A DNA stretch of 64,000 nucleotides from Bisgaard Taxon 45. GTDB lineage: Bacteria > Pseudomonadota > Gammaproteobacteria > Enterobacterales > Pasteurellaceae. The first letter of the stretch is position 1. Each line of letters begins with the position of its first letter. A model generated the notes under the pieces. It saw nothing but the letters and a program-made list of their open reading frames with translations. It had not been told where the DNA came from and searched no databases. This document shows, piece by piece, positions 17,241 through 26,681 of this stretch. Location of the stretch: assembly GCA_030783905.1 (NCBI GenBank), contig JAQAHH010000009.1:124001-188000 (forward strand), read 5' to 3'. The position numbers and the translations under genes are program-made.

Positions 17241-18236
17241 GATACTTTCACCAAGATGAATTTGATAGCCTAAATTAATGATCGCACTTTGTTGTGGCAT
17301 GCCCTGAATTCGATTGAGTAATTCCTGTGTTGCAATTTTACCAATCTCTAATCGAGGCGTGATGACGGTTGCAAGTTGCGGTGTCATTGACTGTCCCACA
17401 TCATGTCCATGAAAACCCGCAATGGCAATTTGCTTTGGTACCTTTATCCCACGCCGCTGGCATTCAAACAATGCGCCAATTGCTAAGTCATCATTTGTAC
17501 AAAAAATGCCGTCTAAATTTGGGTATTGCTGTAGCGCATCATGTAATTGTTGTGCACCAAGACTAAAAGAAGAAGGTTGCTCAGTGGTTAGACTATAAGG
17601 TTGTAAACCATGTTTTTTCATCGCTTGTTCGTAGCCTTGCATTTTTAAACACGTGCGTTTATCCATACGTGCGGAAAAATACACGATATGTCGATGTCCA
17701 CGATGAATCATGGTTTCGACCATGGCTTGAGCGGCGGCAATATTGTCAAATCCAATGGCTTGTTGAATACCCACTTCACTACATTCCATAATTTCGACCA
17801 CAGGAATATTCGCCACCTCCAGCATTTTTAAGGTGCGCTCAGAATGTTGGTTTTCTGATAAGATCAAACCGTCTACATGATAAGAAAGCAAGCTTTCAAT
17901 GCGTTGTTCCTCTTTTTCCATGCTATAACCATAGTGGGCCAGCATGGTTTGATAACCCGCTTTATCACTGACCAGTTCAATGCCTTTGATCACATCAGCA
18001 AAGACTTGATTGGTTAAAGAGGGAACCAAAACCCCAATCGCACGACTTTTGGCGTTGGATAAAATATCGGGGGCGCGATTAGGAATATAGCCAAACTGCT
18101 CGATTGCTTGTGCAATTTTGACTTGAGTTTCAGGGGCAACAGCGTCAGGGTGGCGTAAATAGCGACTAATGGTCATTTTAGTGATACCGAGGTGTGTCGC
18201 AATATCTTGTAAGGTGGGGCGTTTTCGCTTGATCAT
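17238..18236 (-). CDS. gntR: Gluconate operon repressor, LacI family
   Basis: 332 residues. An N-terminal LacI helix-turn-helix (TLQDIATHLGITKMTISRYLR) is followed by the hinge (YIPNRAPDILSNAKSRAIGV) and a periplasmic-binding-like sensor domain. It is close to E. coli GntR along its whole length, including PSLTNQVFADV, YQTMLAHYGY and AGFHGHDVGQ. It should repress gntP and gntK until gluconate binds. The frame begins at a TTG at 18245; I prefer the ATG at 18236 by comparison with E. coli. No strong ribosome site is visible for either. Confidence 0.93.
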   Translation of the reverse strand: MIKRKRPTLQDIATHLGITKMTISRYLRHPDAVAPETQVKIAQAIEQFGYIPNRAPDILSNAKSRAIGVLVPSLTNQVFADVIKGIELVSDKAGYQTMLAHYGYSMEKEEQRIESLLSYHVDGLILSENQHSERTLKMLEVANIPVVEIMECSEVGIQQAIGFDNIAAAQAMVETMIHRGHRHIVYFSARMDKRTCLKMQGYEQAMKKHGLQPYSLTTEQPSSFSLGAQQLHDALQQYPNLDGIFCTNDDLAIGALFECQRRGIKVPKQIAIAGFHGHDVGQSMTPQLATVITPRLEIGKIATQELLNRIQGMPQQSAIINLGYQIHLGESI

Positions 18237-18304
18237 TTTTCTCAATGTCTTTTTTATTTAACTGACGTATAATCAAACTAGATTATTGGTTAGGAGATCT
18301 GAAA

Positions 18305-19405
18305 ATGCAAGCCAAAATTGAGCAAAATCTTACCGCACTTGAGCAAGAAATGAATGAGACTATCGCCAGTACGGTGCGTTTAACCCAATACAGTCATGGT
18401 GCTGGATGTGGCTGTAAAATTTCACCTAAAGTCCTCGAAAAAATTCTACACACTGAAATGGAAAAGTGGAGCGATCCACATCTTTTAGTGGGTAATGAAA
18501 CAAAAGATGATGCAGCTGTTTATGATATTGGTCAGGGAATTGGTATTATTAGTACGACCGACTTTTTTATGCCCATTGTGGATGATCCCTTTGATTTTGG
18601 ACGTATTGCCGCGACAAATGCGATCAGCGATATTTTCGCCATGGGTGGCAAGCCGATTATGGCGATTGCAATTTTAGGTTTTCCAATTAAATTATTGCCA
18701 CCAGAAGTAGCACAACGCATTGTAGATGGGGGACGTTTTGCTTGCCGTCAGGCGGGGATCGCATTGGCGGGTGGGCATTCGATTGATGCACCAGAACCTA
18801 TTTTTGGTTTAGCTGTAACAGGGATCATTAATACGAATAAAGTCAAGAAAAATGCCTCGGCAACGGCAGGTTGTAAATTGTTTTTAACTAAACCGTTAGG
18901 GATTGGTGTGCTCACTACTGCAGAGAAAAAAGGCAAATTGAAAGCGGAGCATCGCGGTTTAGCCACAGAAACCATGTGTCAAATGAATACCATTGGCGCG
19001 AAATTTGCTGAAGTGGCGGGGGTGACGGCAATGACCGATATCACAGGGTTTGGTTTGTTAGGGCATTTAAGTGAGATTTGTGAAGGCTCTGGTGTATGTG
19101 CGGAAGTGTATTTTGATCAGATAAAAACACTGGATGGCGTGCAACGCTATATTGAAAAAGGCTGTATTCCGGGTGGCACGGAACGTAACTTTGAAAGCTA
19201 TGGACATAAGATTGGTGCCATGACTGATTTACAACGGGCTATTTTATGTGATCCGCAAACCTCAGGTGGACTCTTGATCGCGGTGGAAGCAGACAGTGAA
19301 CAGCAGGTGTTAGAGATTGCCAAGGAGGCTGGGTGCGAGCTCTATGAAGTGGGACGATTATTTACCAAAGAGAGTAATAGTCCTGTTTTGATTACGGTGC
19401 GTTAA
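18305..19405 (+). CDS. selD: Selenophosphate synthase
   Basis: Makes selenophosphate from selenide and ATP, the selenium donor for selenocysteine tRNA. The family catalytic site GAGCGCKI is present with cysteine (TGT), whereas H. influenzae SelD is known to have selenocysteine at this place. Glycine-rich ATP sites ([40 protein letters not shown]) are intact. With the ATG at 18305 (GGAG ribosome site) the protein is 366 residues and has about 18 extra N-terminal residues compared with E. coli. This extension contains a USS. A second ATG at codon 16 would give a more typical start. Confidence 0.95.
   Translation: MQAKIEQNLTALEQEMNETIASTVRLTQYSHGAGCGCKISPKVLEKILHTEMEKWSDPHLLVGNETKDDAAVYDIGQGIGIISTTDFFMPIVDDPFDFGRIAATNAISDIFAMGGKPIMAIAILGFPIKLLPPEVAQRIVDGGRFACRQAGIALAGGHSIDAPEPIFGLAVTGIINTNKVKKNASATAGCKLFLTKPLGIGVLTTAEKKGKLKAEHRGLATETMCQMNTIGAKFAEVAGVTAMTDITGFGLLGHLSEICEGSGVCAEVYFDQIKTLDGVQRYIEKGCIPGGTERNFESYGHKIGAMTDLQRAILCDPQTSGGLLIAVEADSEQQVLEIAKEAGCELYEVGRLFTKESNSPVLITVR
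18332..18340 (-). repeat. USS in the 5' end of selD
   Basis: Exact signal on the minus strand, within the N-terminal extension codons. Confidence 0.9.
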
Positions 19406-19422
19406 ACTGGCGTAAACATGAC

Positions 19423-19452
19423 AATCCCAAGTCACAGACTTGGGATTTTTTG
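19423..19452 (+). terminator. Terminator after selD
   Basis: 11-bp perfect stem AATCCCAAGTC/GACTTGGGATT with loop ACA and a T-tract. Confidence 0.9.
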
Positions 19453-19455
19453 TTA

Positions 19456-20433
19456 TTAGCATACTTGATTCAGTTTATGAAGAATTAAATTTGCCATCAT
19501 TTGAATATGTTCAGGACGGGCATTGAGCGCTGGAATATAACGGTATGAAGTCCCGCCATTGGCTAAGAAGATTTCTTTGTTTTCTTCCTCGATTTCCTCT
19601 AAGGTTTCTAAACAGTCTGCGGCAAAACCAGGGCAGATGACCGCGATTTTTTGGATATTTTGATTCGGTGCTTGGGCTAAAAAATGGTCAGTATAGGGTT
19701 GCAGCCATTCTTCTTTGCCAAAACGAGATTGAAAGGAGAGTCCCCATTGATTTTCGGTCAATCCTAAACGGTCAATGACAGCCAACACGGTTTGTTTACA
19801 ATGCTCACGGTAATAATCCCCCTTATTTTCATAACGCACAGGAATGCCATGGAAGGAAAATAACAAAAATTCATCGGGTTGGTAATGTTCCTGAATAGCG
19901 GCAACCAATGCGCCAATATAGTCTTCATGGGTATGATAAGAATGAATAAACTCAAAAGGTAGCATTCCACGCTGTGTTTTCATGACTTGCGCAAAGGCAT
20001 CAAACACCGCTCCTGTGGTTGAGCTACTATATTGTGGATAGAGCGGAAGCACGATGAGGTTATCCACTTGCTGTGCGGCTAACTTTTGCATTGCCGATGG
20101 TATGGACGGTTTACCATAGGTCATCGCTATTTCTACCACAATATTTTTCTTGTGTTGCTGAAAATAGGCTTGTAAGGCTTGTTGTTGTTCACGAGTGATG
20201 GCTAAAAGAGGCGATCCTTTTTCCGTCCAAATGGATGCATAATTTTTGGCGATACGTTTGGAACGTAGTGGCAAAATAATCCCTTTCAATAACGGGTACC
20301 ATGTATAACGGGGTAAATCGACCACACGAGGATCGGTCAGAAATTGCCATAAGTAATGAGAGATAGCTTTTGGTGTTGGGCTTTCTGGCGTGCCTAAATT
20401 GACCAATAAGACGCCTGTTTTAGTTTTATTCAT
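19456..20433 (-). CDS. hemH: Ferrochelatase
   Basis: Inserts Fe2+ into protoporphyrin IX, the last step of heme synthesis; membrane-associated. The 325 residues carry the family motifs: [13 protein letters not shown] at the start, the catalytic [16 protein letters not shown] near 193-208, and the C-terminal [15 protein letters not shown]. The start overlaps the upstream thioesterase gene by 8 bases, so it is translated in an operon with ydiJ and the thioesterase. Confidence 0.97.
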   Translation of the reverse strand: MNKTKTGVLLVNLGTPESPTPKAISHYLWQFLTDPRVVDLPRYTWYPLLKGIILPLRSKRIAKNYASIWTEKGSPLLAITREQQQALQAYFQQHKKNIVVEIAMTYGKPSIPSAMQKLAAQQVDNLIVLPLYPQYSSSTTGAVFDAFAQVMKTQRGMLPFEFIHSYHTHEDYIGALVAAIQEHYQPDEFLLFSFHGIPVRYENKGDYYREHCKQTVLAVIDRLGLTENQWGLSFQSRFGKEEWLQPYTDHFLAQAPNQNIQKIAVICPGFAADCLETLEEIEEENKEIFLANGGTSYRYIPALNARPEHIQMMANLILHKLNQVC

Positions 20434-20845
20434 GATTCCCCACTGACAGCGTTAAACGCGAAAGGCAACAGAGTTTATCCTGTTGATCTTTGATTTCAAT
20501 TTGCCAAACCTGAGTTCGTGTACCTAAATGCACTGGTGTTGCGCGTGCTGTGACGATTCCTTGTTTGACTGGTCGTAAATGATTTGCATTAATTTCTAAA
20601 CCCAATACAAACTGCTTCTCAGTTATACAACAGAGTCCTGCCATTGATCCAATGGTTTCGGCTAATGCAACAGAAAGCCCCCCGTGTAGAAAACCCATTG
20701 GTTGAATAGTACGCCGGTCGACTGGCATGGTGGCTTCGAGCCAGTTTTCACCTTGTGCTGTAAATTGAATAGCAAGGTGCGAAATAGCGGTATCTTGACT
20801 GAGCTGGTTCATTTGCTCAAGGCTATAATGTTGTTTCCAAATCAT
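20426..20845 (-). CDS. menI: Hotdog-fold thioesterase (MenI/YdiI type)
   Basis: 139-residue hotdog-fold acyl-CoA thioesterase. The catalytic block is [21 protein letters not shown]. In E. coli MenI (YdiI) hydrolyses 1,4-dihydroxy-2-naphthoyl-CoA in menaquinone synthesis and is encoded beside ydiJ, as here. It lies one base after the ydiJ stop and overlaps hemH. Family assignment is sure; the naphthoyl-CoA substrate is inferred from similarity and context. Confidence 0.88.
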   Translation of the reverse strand: MIWKQHYSLEQMNQLSQDTAISHLAIQFTAQGENWLEATMPVDRRTIQPMGFLHGGLSVALAETIGSMAGLCCITEKQFVLGLEINANHLRPVKQGIVTARATPVHLGTRTQVWQIEIKDQQDKLCCLSRLTLSVGNHE

Positions 20846-20846
20846 A

Positions 20847-23800
20847 TTATTTCAATAAACTGAGTAAAGCTTGGATCGGATGTTTAGGCTGCCATTTTTC
20901 CAAACGTTTCACTTGACTACGACAAGAATAGCCAGAAACTAAACAATAGTGCGGATCTTTTCCTGCTAATTTTTTAGCCCATGATGAAGCATAAATCTCT
21001 TTTGACATTGCTAAGTGTGCGGTTTCATGTCCAAAGGTTCCTGCCATACCGCAACAGCCCACGTTTTCCACCTTTAATTCTTGTCCAAATAAGGCAAAAA
21101 GCTGTTGCCACCCTTTGCCACTGTTTGGTAAAGCGGTGGATTCGGTACAATGTGAAAAGAGATACCATTGTTGTGTTGGCCAAGTGCGGTCGGTTTCGGC
21201 AAAATGTTGAATCAGTGTGTGTAGGTGCGCCTGTTGGCTTGTCAGCCATTCTTGCGAGGTTAAGACGTTAAACTCACCGCGTGCATCACCTAAGACTTCT
21301 TTATATTCATCTCGATAGCTCAGTACAATAGCCGGATCAACCCCTACCATCGGTATTCCTAATTTTGCTAAACGTGATAAAAAATCGGCTTGATTCTGTG
21401 CCGTTTTGGCAAACCGAGTTAAGAAACCTTTGACATGTAATGCCTTACCATTCGGCTTAAAAGGCAATAATACAGGCTGATAGCCTAGTTTCTGGCTCAG
21501 AACAACAAAATCAGCCACAACCTTGGCGTCATAATAGGAGGTAAAGGGATCTTGCACAATCAATAGCATATGTTGTTTTTCTTGTGCAGATAAATGTTCT
21601 AAGTGTTCTAAGTGTTCTAAATGGTAAGCCTGATAGTTAATTTCGGCTAAGTGTTGCGCGAGTGATGGTTCTGATAGCGCGGGTAAATCAACAATCCCTA
21701 AAATTTTTTCAGCCGCAAGTTGGGCAAATTTAGAGGCAGTGACGAAATTAAAAAATGCTGGTTTTTTCGCCATTAACGGCGCCATATATTCCACATTCGC
21801 GATCACATGATCTTTGGCTGCACGTAAATAGCGACCGTAGTAAAAATGGAAAAACTTAGCACGGAAATTCGGCACATCAATTTTAATTGGACATTGGCTA
21901 GCACAAGCTTTACAGGCTAAGCAAGTATCCATCGCAGCTTTGACTTCATGGGAAAAGTCATATTCGCCACGCCATTTTTGTACCGTATTGCGTATTTTGG
22001 CCACGAAATCGGTCATTTTGACATCGTTGTTACGGAAATTTAATTGTTCTGGTGTCACATTTTCATTCGCCAGTAAACGAAGCCACTCGCGGATCATGGT
22101 TGCCCGTCCTTTAGGGGAAAAGACACGATTTTGACTGACTTTCATAGAAGGACACATTGCACTGTGAACATCAAAGTTAAAACAGAGTCCATTGCCATTA
22201 CAGTTCATCGCACCACTAAAGGTTTCACGCATTTGAATGGGAATTTGGCGATCATGATCGGCACGCATGGGTGACAGGATAGAATAGAGTTCTGCTGTAC
22301 TTTCTAAAGGTGTGCAAATTTTACCCGGATTTAAACGGTTATCAGGATCGAATAAAAATTTAATATAACGCAGTTCTTGCCATAATTCTGGGGTGAAAAA
22401 TTTTTCACCATATTGTGAACGCATACCTTTACCGTGTTCCCCCCAAATTAACCCACCGTATTTATAGGTAAGGTCGACCACTTGATCGGAAATCGCTTTA
22501 AACAGTTTAACTTGTGCTTGATCACACAAGTTTAAGGCGGGGCGAACATGTAATACACCCGCATCCACGTGGCCGAACATGCCGTAATCTAATTTATGGG
22601 TATCTAATAAAGCACGAAATTCAGCAATATAATCCGCTAGATTTTCTGGCGGGACACAGCTATCTTCCACGAAAGGAATAGGTTTTGCTAGACCTTTCGC
22701 GTTGCCTAATAATCCCACCGCTTTTTTGCGCATCGCATAAATACGCTCGATTGAGGCCAAGTCTGAACACACTTGATAACCGATAATGGCATCCTGTTGA
22801 TTAGCAATTTTTTTATCTAGCTCAGCACAAAGCGCATGGACTTGACGATGAATTTGACCTTTATCGTTGCCAGCGTATTCCACGATATTCAGCCCTAAAA
22901 TGGGGTTTTCTGTTTGTTCCGTCAGTAATTCGCTGACAGAATGCCAAATGATATCTTGTTTTGCTAGATTTAAAACCGTTGAGTCCACCGTTTCCACAGA
23001 CAAGGCATTCGCTTTCACCATAAAAGGGGCATTGCGTAATGCGGCATCAAAGGAACTGTATTTCACATTAATTAAGGTGCGATATTGTGGAATCGGTGTC
23101 AGATCGAGGGTAGCTTCACAAATAAACGCCAAAGAGCCTTCTGAGCCGGTTAAAATCCGGGTTAAATTAAATTCACTTTCATCCTGATTAAATACATTTT
23201 TAAGATCATAACCCGTGATAAAACGGTTTAATTGGGGTAAATCCTGAATAATTTGTTGCCGTTTTTGCTGACAACGTTGAAAAATTTCTTGGTGTAAAGA
23301 TTGATTGTTTTTAGACAGATGTGATTTGACAAGATTGTCTGTAAATCCCTCAGTTTTGATTGCACAGGTGTCCAAAATCTCACCATTCATCAAGACAGCA
23401 CGTAATCCTAACACATGATCAGAGGTTTTACCGTACTGTAAAGAACCTTGACCAGAGGCATCAGTATTAATCATACCGCCTAAGGTTGCACGATTACTGG
23501 TGGATAATTCTGGGGCAAAAAATAACCCATAAGGTTTTAAAAATTGATTAAGTTGATCTTTGACCACTCCCGCCTGCACTTTTACCCAACGTTGCTCCAC
23601 ATTCAATTCTAAAATTGCTGTCATATGGCGCGAAAGATCAACAATAATATTATTATTCAGCGATTGCCCATTTGTACCCGTGCCGCCACCTCGTGGGGTA
23701 AAGGTCAATGACTTGTAAGTGTCTTGTTGTGCAAGTTTGGTTAATCTGACCACATCCGCGATACTTTTAGGAAATAAAATCGCCTGAGGCAATTGCTGAT

Positions 23801-23942
23801 AAACACTGTTATCTGTCGCTAAACTTAAGCGGGTCGCATAATCCGTGGAAATTTCCCCTTCAAAATGTTGTGCTTGTAAGGCATTTACATAAGCGAAAAC
23901 AAGTGGTGTCAATTGTGGAATATTGGTCAAACGAGGTAGCAT
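20847..23942 (-). CDS. ydiJ: FAD- and Fe-S-containing dehydrogenase (YdiJ family)
   Basis: Very large oxidoreductase, 1031 residues. The N-terminal FAD-binding domain has PRGGGTGTNGQSLNNNI; a GlcD/D-lactate-dehydrogenase type C-terminal cap follows. Then come Fe-S sites (CNGNGLCFNFDVHSAMCPS and CLACKACASQCPIKIDVPNF) and a C-terminal CCG-type domain (NVGCCGMAGTFGHE). E. coli YdiJ is reported to oxidise D-2-hydroxyglutarate. The frame starts at 23960, but I chose the ATG at 23942 because MLPRLTNIPQL aligns with the E. coli start. A 9-base tandem repeat near 21592-21624 adds HLE repeats between the domains. It heads the ydiJ-menI-hemH operon. Confidence 0.9.
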   Translation of the reverse strand: MLPRLTNIPQLTPLVFAYVNALQAQHFEGEISTDYATRLSLATDNSVYQQLPQAILFPKSIADVVRLTKLAQQDTYKSLTFTPRGGGTGTNGQSLNNNIIVDLSRHMTAILELNVEQRWVKVQAGVVKDQLNQFLKPYGLFFAPELSTSNRATLGGMINTDASGQGSLQYGKTSDHVLGLRAVLMNGEILDTCAIKTEGFTDNLVKSHLSKNNQSLHQEIFQRCQQKRQQIIQDLPQLNRFITGYDLKNVFNQDESEFNLTRILTGSEGSLAFICEATLDLTPIPQYRTLINVKYSSFDAALRNAPFMVKANALSVETVDSTVLNLAKQDIIWHSVSELLTEQTENPILGLNIVEYAGNDKGQIHRQVHALCAELDKKIANQQDAIIGYQVCSDLASIERIYAMRKKAVGLLGNAKGLAKPIPFVEDSCVPPENLADYIAEFRALLDTHKLDYGMFGHVDAGVLHVRPALNLCDQAQVKLFKAISDQVVDLTYKYGGLIWGEHGKGMRSQYGEKFFTPELWQELRYIKFLFDPDNRLNPGKICTPLESTAELYSILSPMRADHDRQIPIQMRETFSGAMNCNGNGLCFNFDVHSAMCPSMKVSQNRVFSPKGRATMIREWLRLLANENVTPEQLNFRNNDVKMTDFVAKIRNTVQKWRGEYDFSHEVKAAMDTCLACKACASQCPIKIDVPNFRAKFFHFYYGRYLRAAKDHVIANVEYMAPLMAKKPAFFNFVTASKFAQLAAEKILGIVDLPALSEPSLAQHLAEINYQAYHLEHLEHLEHLSAQEKQHMLLIVQDPFTSYYDAKVVADFVVLSQKLGYQPVLLPFKPNGKALHVKGFLTRFAKTAQNQADFLSRLAKLGIPMVGVDPAIVLSYRDEYKEVLGDARGEFNVLTSQEWLTSQQAHLHTLIQHFAETDRTWPTQQWYLFSHCTESTALPNSGKGWQQLFALFGQELKVENVGCCGMAGTFGHETAHLAMSKEIYASSWAKKLAGKDPHYCLVSGYSCRSQVKRLEKWQPKHPIQALLSLLK
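21182..21190 (+). repeat. USS inside ydiJ
   Basis: Exact AAGTGCGGT followed by CGGTTTC. Confidence 0.9.
21592..21624 (-). repeat. 9-base tandem repeat in ydiJ
   Basis: Three 9-mers (AAATGTTCT, then AAGTGTTCT twice) plus a 6-base partial copy, encoding HLEHLEHLEHL. The unit is a multiple of three, so changes in copy number would keep the frame. Confidence 0.85.
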
Positions 23943-24105
23943 GTTAATCACTCTGTTCATTCAAAATACAATGTTAATATTCGATTAATTTTTATAAGCG
24001 GTTGATTAGGTATAGATTGCGTTCAGAGTTTAACATAGAGTCGTAGAATTTAGATGGAAATTTTTCATTAAAAAAGGCGTTTAAAGCGAGGAAAAATCTG
24101 ACATT

Positions 24106-24143
24106 AGTATAAAAAATAATATCATTTGGTTATTTTTTATACT
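24106..24143. repeat. Perfect 14-bp inverted repeat upstream of ompA
   Basis: AGTATAAAAAATAA (24106-24119) and its exact reverse complement (24130-24143) around a 10-base spacer. It is AT-only apart from one G/C pair per arm. It may be an operator or a cruciform-prone site; no known motif is recognised. Confidence 0.8.
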
Positions 24144-24192
24144 ATTTTACCTCTTTTGTGGTTGAGTTTTATACAGTGTGGCTAAAAACAGT

Positions 24193-24221
24193 TTGACCTT
24201 ATAATATTAAGGTAGGATAAT
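24193..24221 (+). promoter_or_regulatory. Predicted ompA promoter
   Basis: TTGACC (24193-24198), 17-base spacer, GATAAT (24216-24221). It would give a leader of about 250 bases. Confidence 0.6.
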
Positions 24222-24475
24222 ATAGGTACTTTTGAATATTCCTTTAGCTTAACTATTTAATTAAAGGAAAGAATTTGTCAAAAGCAATTTAGGGCAAATT
24301 CCCCCTTATCGTTGTAAAGGTTAGACTGAGTAGATTAAAAAGAGTTCACTTTTAAATCGAAAAAGTTTAAGATGAAAATGAACACAAATTGTTGTGTTCC
24401 AAGTTTTAATTAAAATGGCTTTAGCTAAAACTTGGTTTTAATTTTAAAGATGACTAAATAAAGAGGATCATCCAA

Positions 24476-25528
24476 ATGAAAAAAACTGCAATCGCATTGA
24501 CTATCGCTGCACTAGCCGCAGCTTCAGTTGCACAAGCTGCACCACAACCTAACACATTCTATGTAGGTGCTAAAGCAGGTTGGGCATCTTTCCATGATGG
24601 TTTAAATCAAGTTGAGAAATTCGATGGACCATCTTCCTTCGGTTTCAAACGTAATAGTGTTACTTATGGTGTATTTGGTGGCTATCAAATCACGGACAAT
24701 TTCGCGGTAGAATTAGGTTATGATGATTTTGGTCGTGCAAAACTACGCATGGTTGGGAAAGATCAAAAAGCAAAAGATCTAGCAAAACACACTAACCATG
24801 GTGCACATTTAAGTTTAAAAGCGAGCTACCCAGTACTTGATGGATTAGATGTGTATGCACGTGTTGGTGCCGCGTTAGTGCGTTCTGACTATAAATTATA
24901 TAGTGAATCTGATGAGACAGAAGGCTATAAAAGAACGCATAGCACGCAAGTTTCTCCAGTATTCGCAGGTGGTTTAGAGTATGCGTTCATTCCTGAACTT
25001 GCTTTACGTGTTGAATACCAATGGTTAAACAATGTGGGCAAATTAAAAAATGCTAAAGGTGAGCGCGTAGATTACAGACCAGATATCGGTTCTGTAACTG
25101 CAGGTTTATCTTACCGTTTCGGTCAAACTGTTTATGTACCAGAAGTTGTGAACAAAACTTTCACATTAAACTCTGATGTAACATTCGGTTTCGACAAAGC
25201 AGACTTAAAACCAGCTGCACAAAACGTGTTAGATGGTATCTACGGTGAAATCGCCCAGTTAAAATCTGCTTCTGTTGCAGTAGCTGGTTACACAGACCGT
25301 TTAGGTTCTGACGCTTACAACTTAAAATTATCACAACGCCGTGCTGACACAGTAGCTAACTACTTAGTCGCGAAAGGTGTTGCACAAAACGCTATCAGCG
25401 CAACAGGTCACGGTGAAGCAAACCCTGTAACGGGTAACAAATGTGATGCAGTTAAAGGCCGTAAAGCACTTATCGCTTGTTTAGCTGACGATCGTCGCGT
25501 TGAAGTTGCTGTTAAAGGTAACAAATAA
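24476..25528 (+). CDS. ompA: Outer membrane protein OmpA
   Basis: Major structural porin-like protein. A 21-residue signal peptide ends AQA before AP. Residues about 25-215 form the eight-stranded beta barrel, ending SYRFGQ. From about 230 there is an OmpA C-terminal peptidoglycan-binding domain with TFGFDKADLKP, VAGYTDRLGSDAYN and LSQRRADTVANYL. Near the end two cysteines (NKCDAVKG and LIACLADD) can form the usual disulfide. The total of 350 residues is typical. Codon use is highly biased, and the leader is long and structured. A strong terminator follows. Confidence 0.97.
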   Translation: MKKTAIALTIAALAAASVAQAAPQPNTFYVGAKAGWASFHDGLNQVEKFDGPSSFGFKRNSVTYGVFGGYQITDNFAVELGYDDFGRAKLRMVGKDQKAKDLAKHTNHGAHLSLKASYPVLDGLDVYARVGAALVRSDYKLYSESDETEGYKRTHSTQVSPVFAGGLEYAFIPELALRVEYQWLNNVGKLKNAKGERVDYRPDIGSVTAGLSYRFGQTVYVPEVVNKTFTLNSDVTFGFDKADLKPAAQNVLDGIYGEIAQLKSASVAVAGYTDRLGSDAYNLKLSQRRADTVANYLVAKGVAQNAISATGHGEANPVTGNKCDAVKGRKALIACLADDRRVEVAVKGNK

Positions 25529-25562
25529 GTAATTTGTTAAACTTATAGCAAGAAAGAAGATG

Positions 25563-25597
25563 AAAAGACCTAAACCACCGTTTAGGTCTTTTATTTT
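25563..25597 (+). terminator. Terminator after ompA
   Basis: 13-bp perfect stem (25563-25575, 25580-25592) with loop CACC. The T-rich right arm runs on into ATTTTA. Confidence 0.9.
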
Positions 25598-25628
25598 ATA
25601 AATTGATATTTTATTTGAGGAACGGGCA

Positions 25629-26210
25629 ATGAAAAAGTGGATTGTACTTATTATTGTGGCTATCGTAGCCGGCTTTACATTAATGGGAAGCTACAATGGT
25701 TTAGTGAAAGCGGAAGAAGAAATTGAGTCTGTATGGGCAAATGTCGAATCATCTTACCAACGTCGTGCGGACTTGATTCCAAATCTCGTCAATACAGTGA
25801 AAGGTCAGGCTGATTTTGAAAAAAATACCTTAACGCAAGTGATAGAAGCTCGTGCCAAAGCGACGCAAACGAAAATTGACCCAGCGAATCTTTCCGAAGA
25901 ACAGCTTGCGAAATTCCAACAAAATCAAAATGAAGTAGGTTCCGCATTATCTCGTTTATTGGTCACCGTTGAACAATATCCTGCATTAAAAGCCAATGAA
26001 GGCTTTATGAATCTACAGGCACAATTAGAAGGAACAGAAAATCGTATTAATGTGGCGCGCAATAAATTTAACGAAGCAGCACGCGTGTATAACCAAAAAG
26101 TACGCCAATTCCCAACTAAGCTGGTTGCGGTACTCTTTGGTTTCAAAGAAAAACCTTATTTCAAATCAGTAGATGGTGCGGCCAATGCACCTGCTGTGAA
26201 TTTTAATTAA
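25629..26210 (+). CDS. lemA: LemA family protein
   Basis: 193 residues with one N-terminal membrane helix (KKWIVLIIVAIVAGFTLMG) and the LemA domain (YNGLVKAEEEIESVWANVES, RRADLIPNLVNTVKG). The helical domain probably faces outward. The molecular role is unknown. In many Gram-negative bacteria lemA is followed by TPM-domain genes, exactly as here, which suggests a shared envelope function. It has a GAGG ribosome site and a 21-base gap to the next gene. Confidence 0.93.
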   Translation: MKKWIVLIIVAIVAGFTLMGSYNGLVKAEEEIESVWANVESSYQRRADLIPNLVNTVKGQADFEKNTLTQVIEARAKATQTKIDPANLSEEQLAKFQQNQNEVGSALSRLLVTVEQYPALKANEGFMNLQAQLEGTENRINVARNKFNEAARVYNQKVRQFPTKLVAVLFGFKEKPYFKSVDGAANAPAVNFN

Positions 26211-26231
26211 TCACAACTGAAGAGACGCGAT

Positions 26232-26681
26232 ATGCTTTTTTTCCCAAGCCTCCCTATAGATAAAGCGCGCATTGAACAGGCCATTTCTCAACTTGAGCAA
26301 TACACCTCGGCTGAATTACGTGTCTATGTTGAAAAGAACATACCAAAAAAAGCCAACGTGAAGACGGGGATTGAAAGAGCATTACAAGTGTTTGATGAAT
26401 TGGATATGCAACAGACTGTCAGACGTAATGGTGTGTTAATTTATGTGGCATGGAAATCCCACCAATGTGCGATTATTGGTGATCAGGGCATTCATCAATA
26501 TGTTGGTGATGCATTCTGGCAACAACAATGCGAATTCATGGTCAGCAATTTCCGCCAAAAAGATTACACTCAGGGGATTATTGTTGTCATTGACAATATT
26601 GGCAAGGAATTAGCAAAGTACTTTCCAATTCAGCCAGATGACAAAAATGAACTTGATAATGAGGTAATTATCCATGATTAA
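26232..26681 (+). CDS. TPM-domain protein, cytosolic form
   Basis: 149-residue protein without a signal peptide, carrying a TPM (YgcG/DUF477-type) domain: an N-terminal EQAISQLEQYTSAELRVYVE segment and a later GDQGIHQYVGDAFWQQQC block. TPM domains of this kind are found in membrane-repair and photosystem-assembly proteins, but the biochemical activity in bacteria is uncertain. It overlaps the next TPM gene by 8 bases and follows lemA closely, so the three form one operon. Confidence 0.8.
   Translation: MLFFPSLPIDKARIEQAISQLEQYTSAELRVYVEKNIPKKANVKTGIERALQVFDELDMQQTVRRNGVLIYVAWKSHQCAIIGDQGIHQYVGDAFWQQQCEFMVSNFRQKDYTQGIIVVIDNIGKELAKYFPIQPDDKNELDNEVIIHD

Larger units (their letters stand above)
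23943..24475. promoter_or_regulatory. ydiJ/ompA divergent region
   Basis: 533 bases without a gene. They hold the ydiJ upstream region, a perfect 14-bp inverted repeat (24106-24143), the predicted ompA promoter (24193-24221) and a long ompA leader with three hairpins: arms 24239-24246/24262-24269, 24380-24387/24392-24399, and 24399-24408/24426-24435. Similar stem-loops protect E. coli ompA mRNA from decay. Confidence 0.6.

Noticed and set aside
18395-18421. Selenocysteine codon in SelD
   Set aside because: The catalytic position is TGT (Cys), not TGA; the frame has no internal stop.
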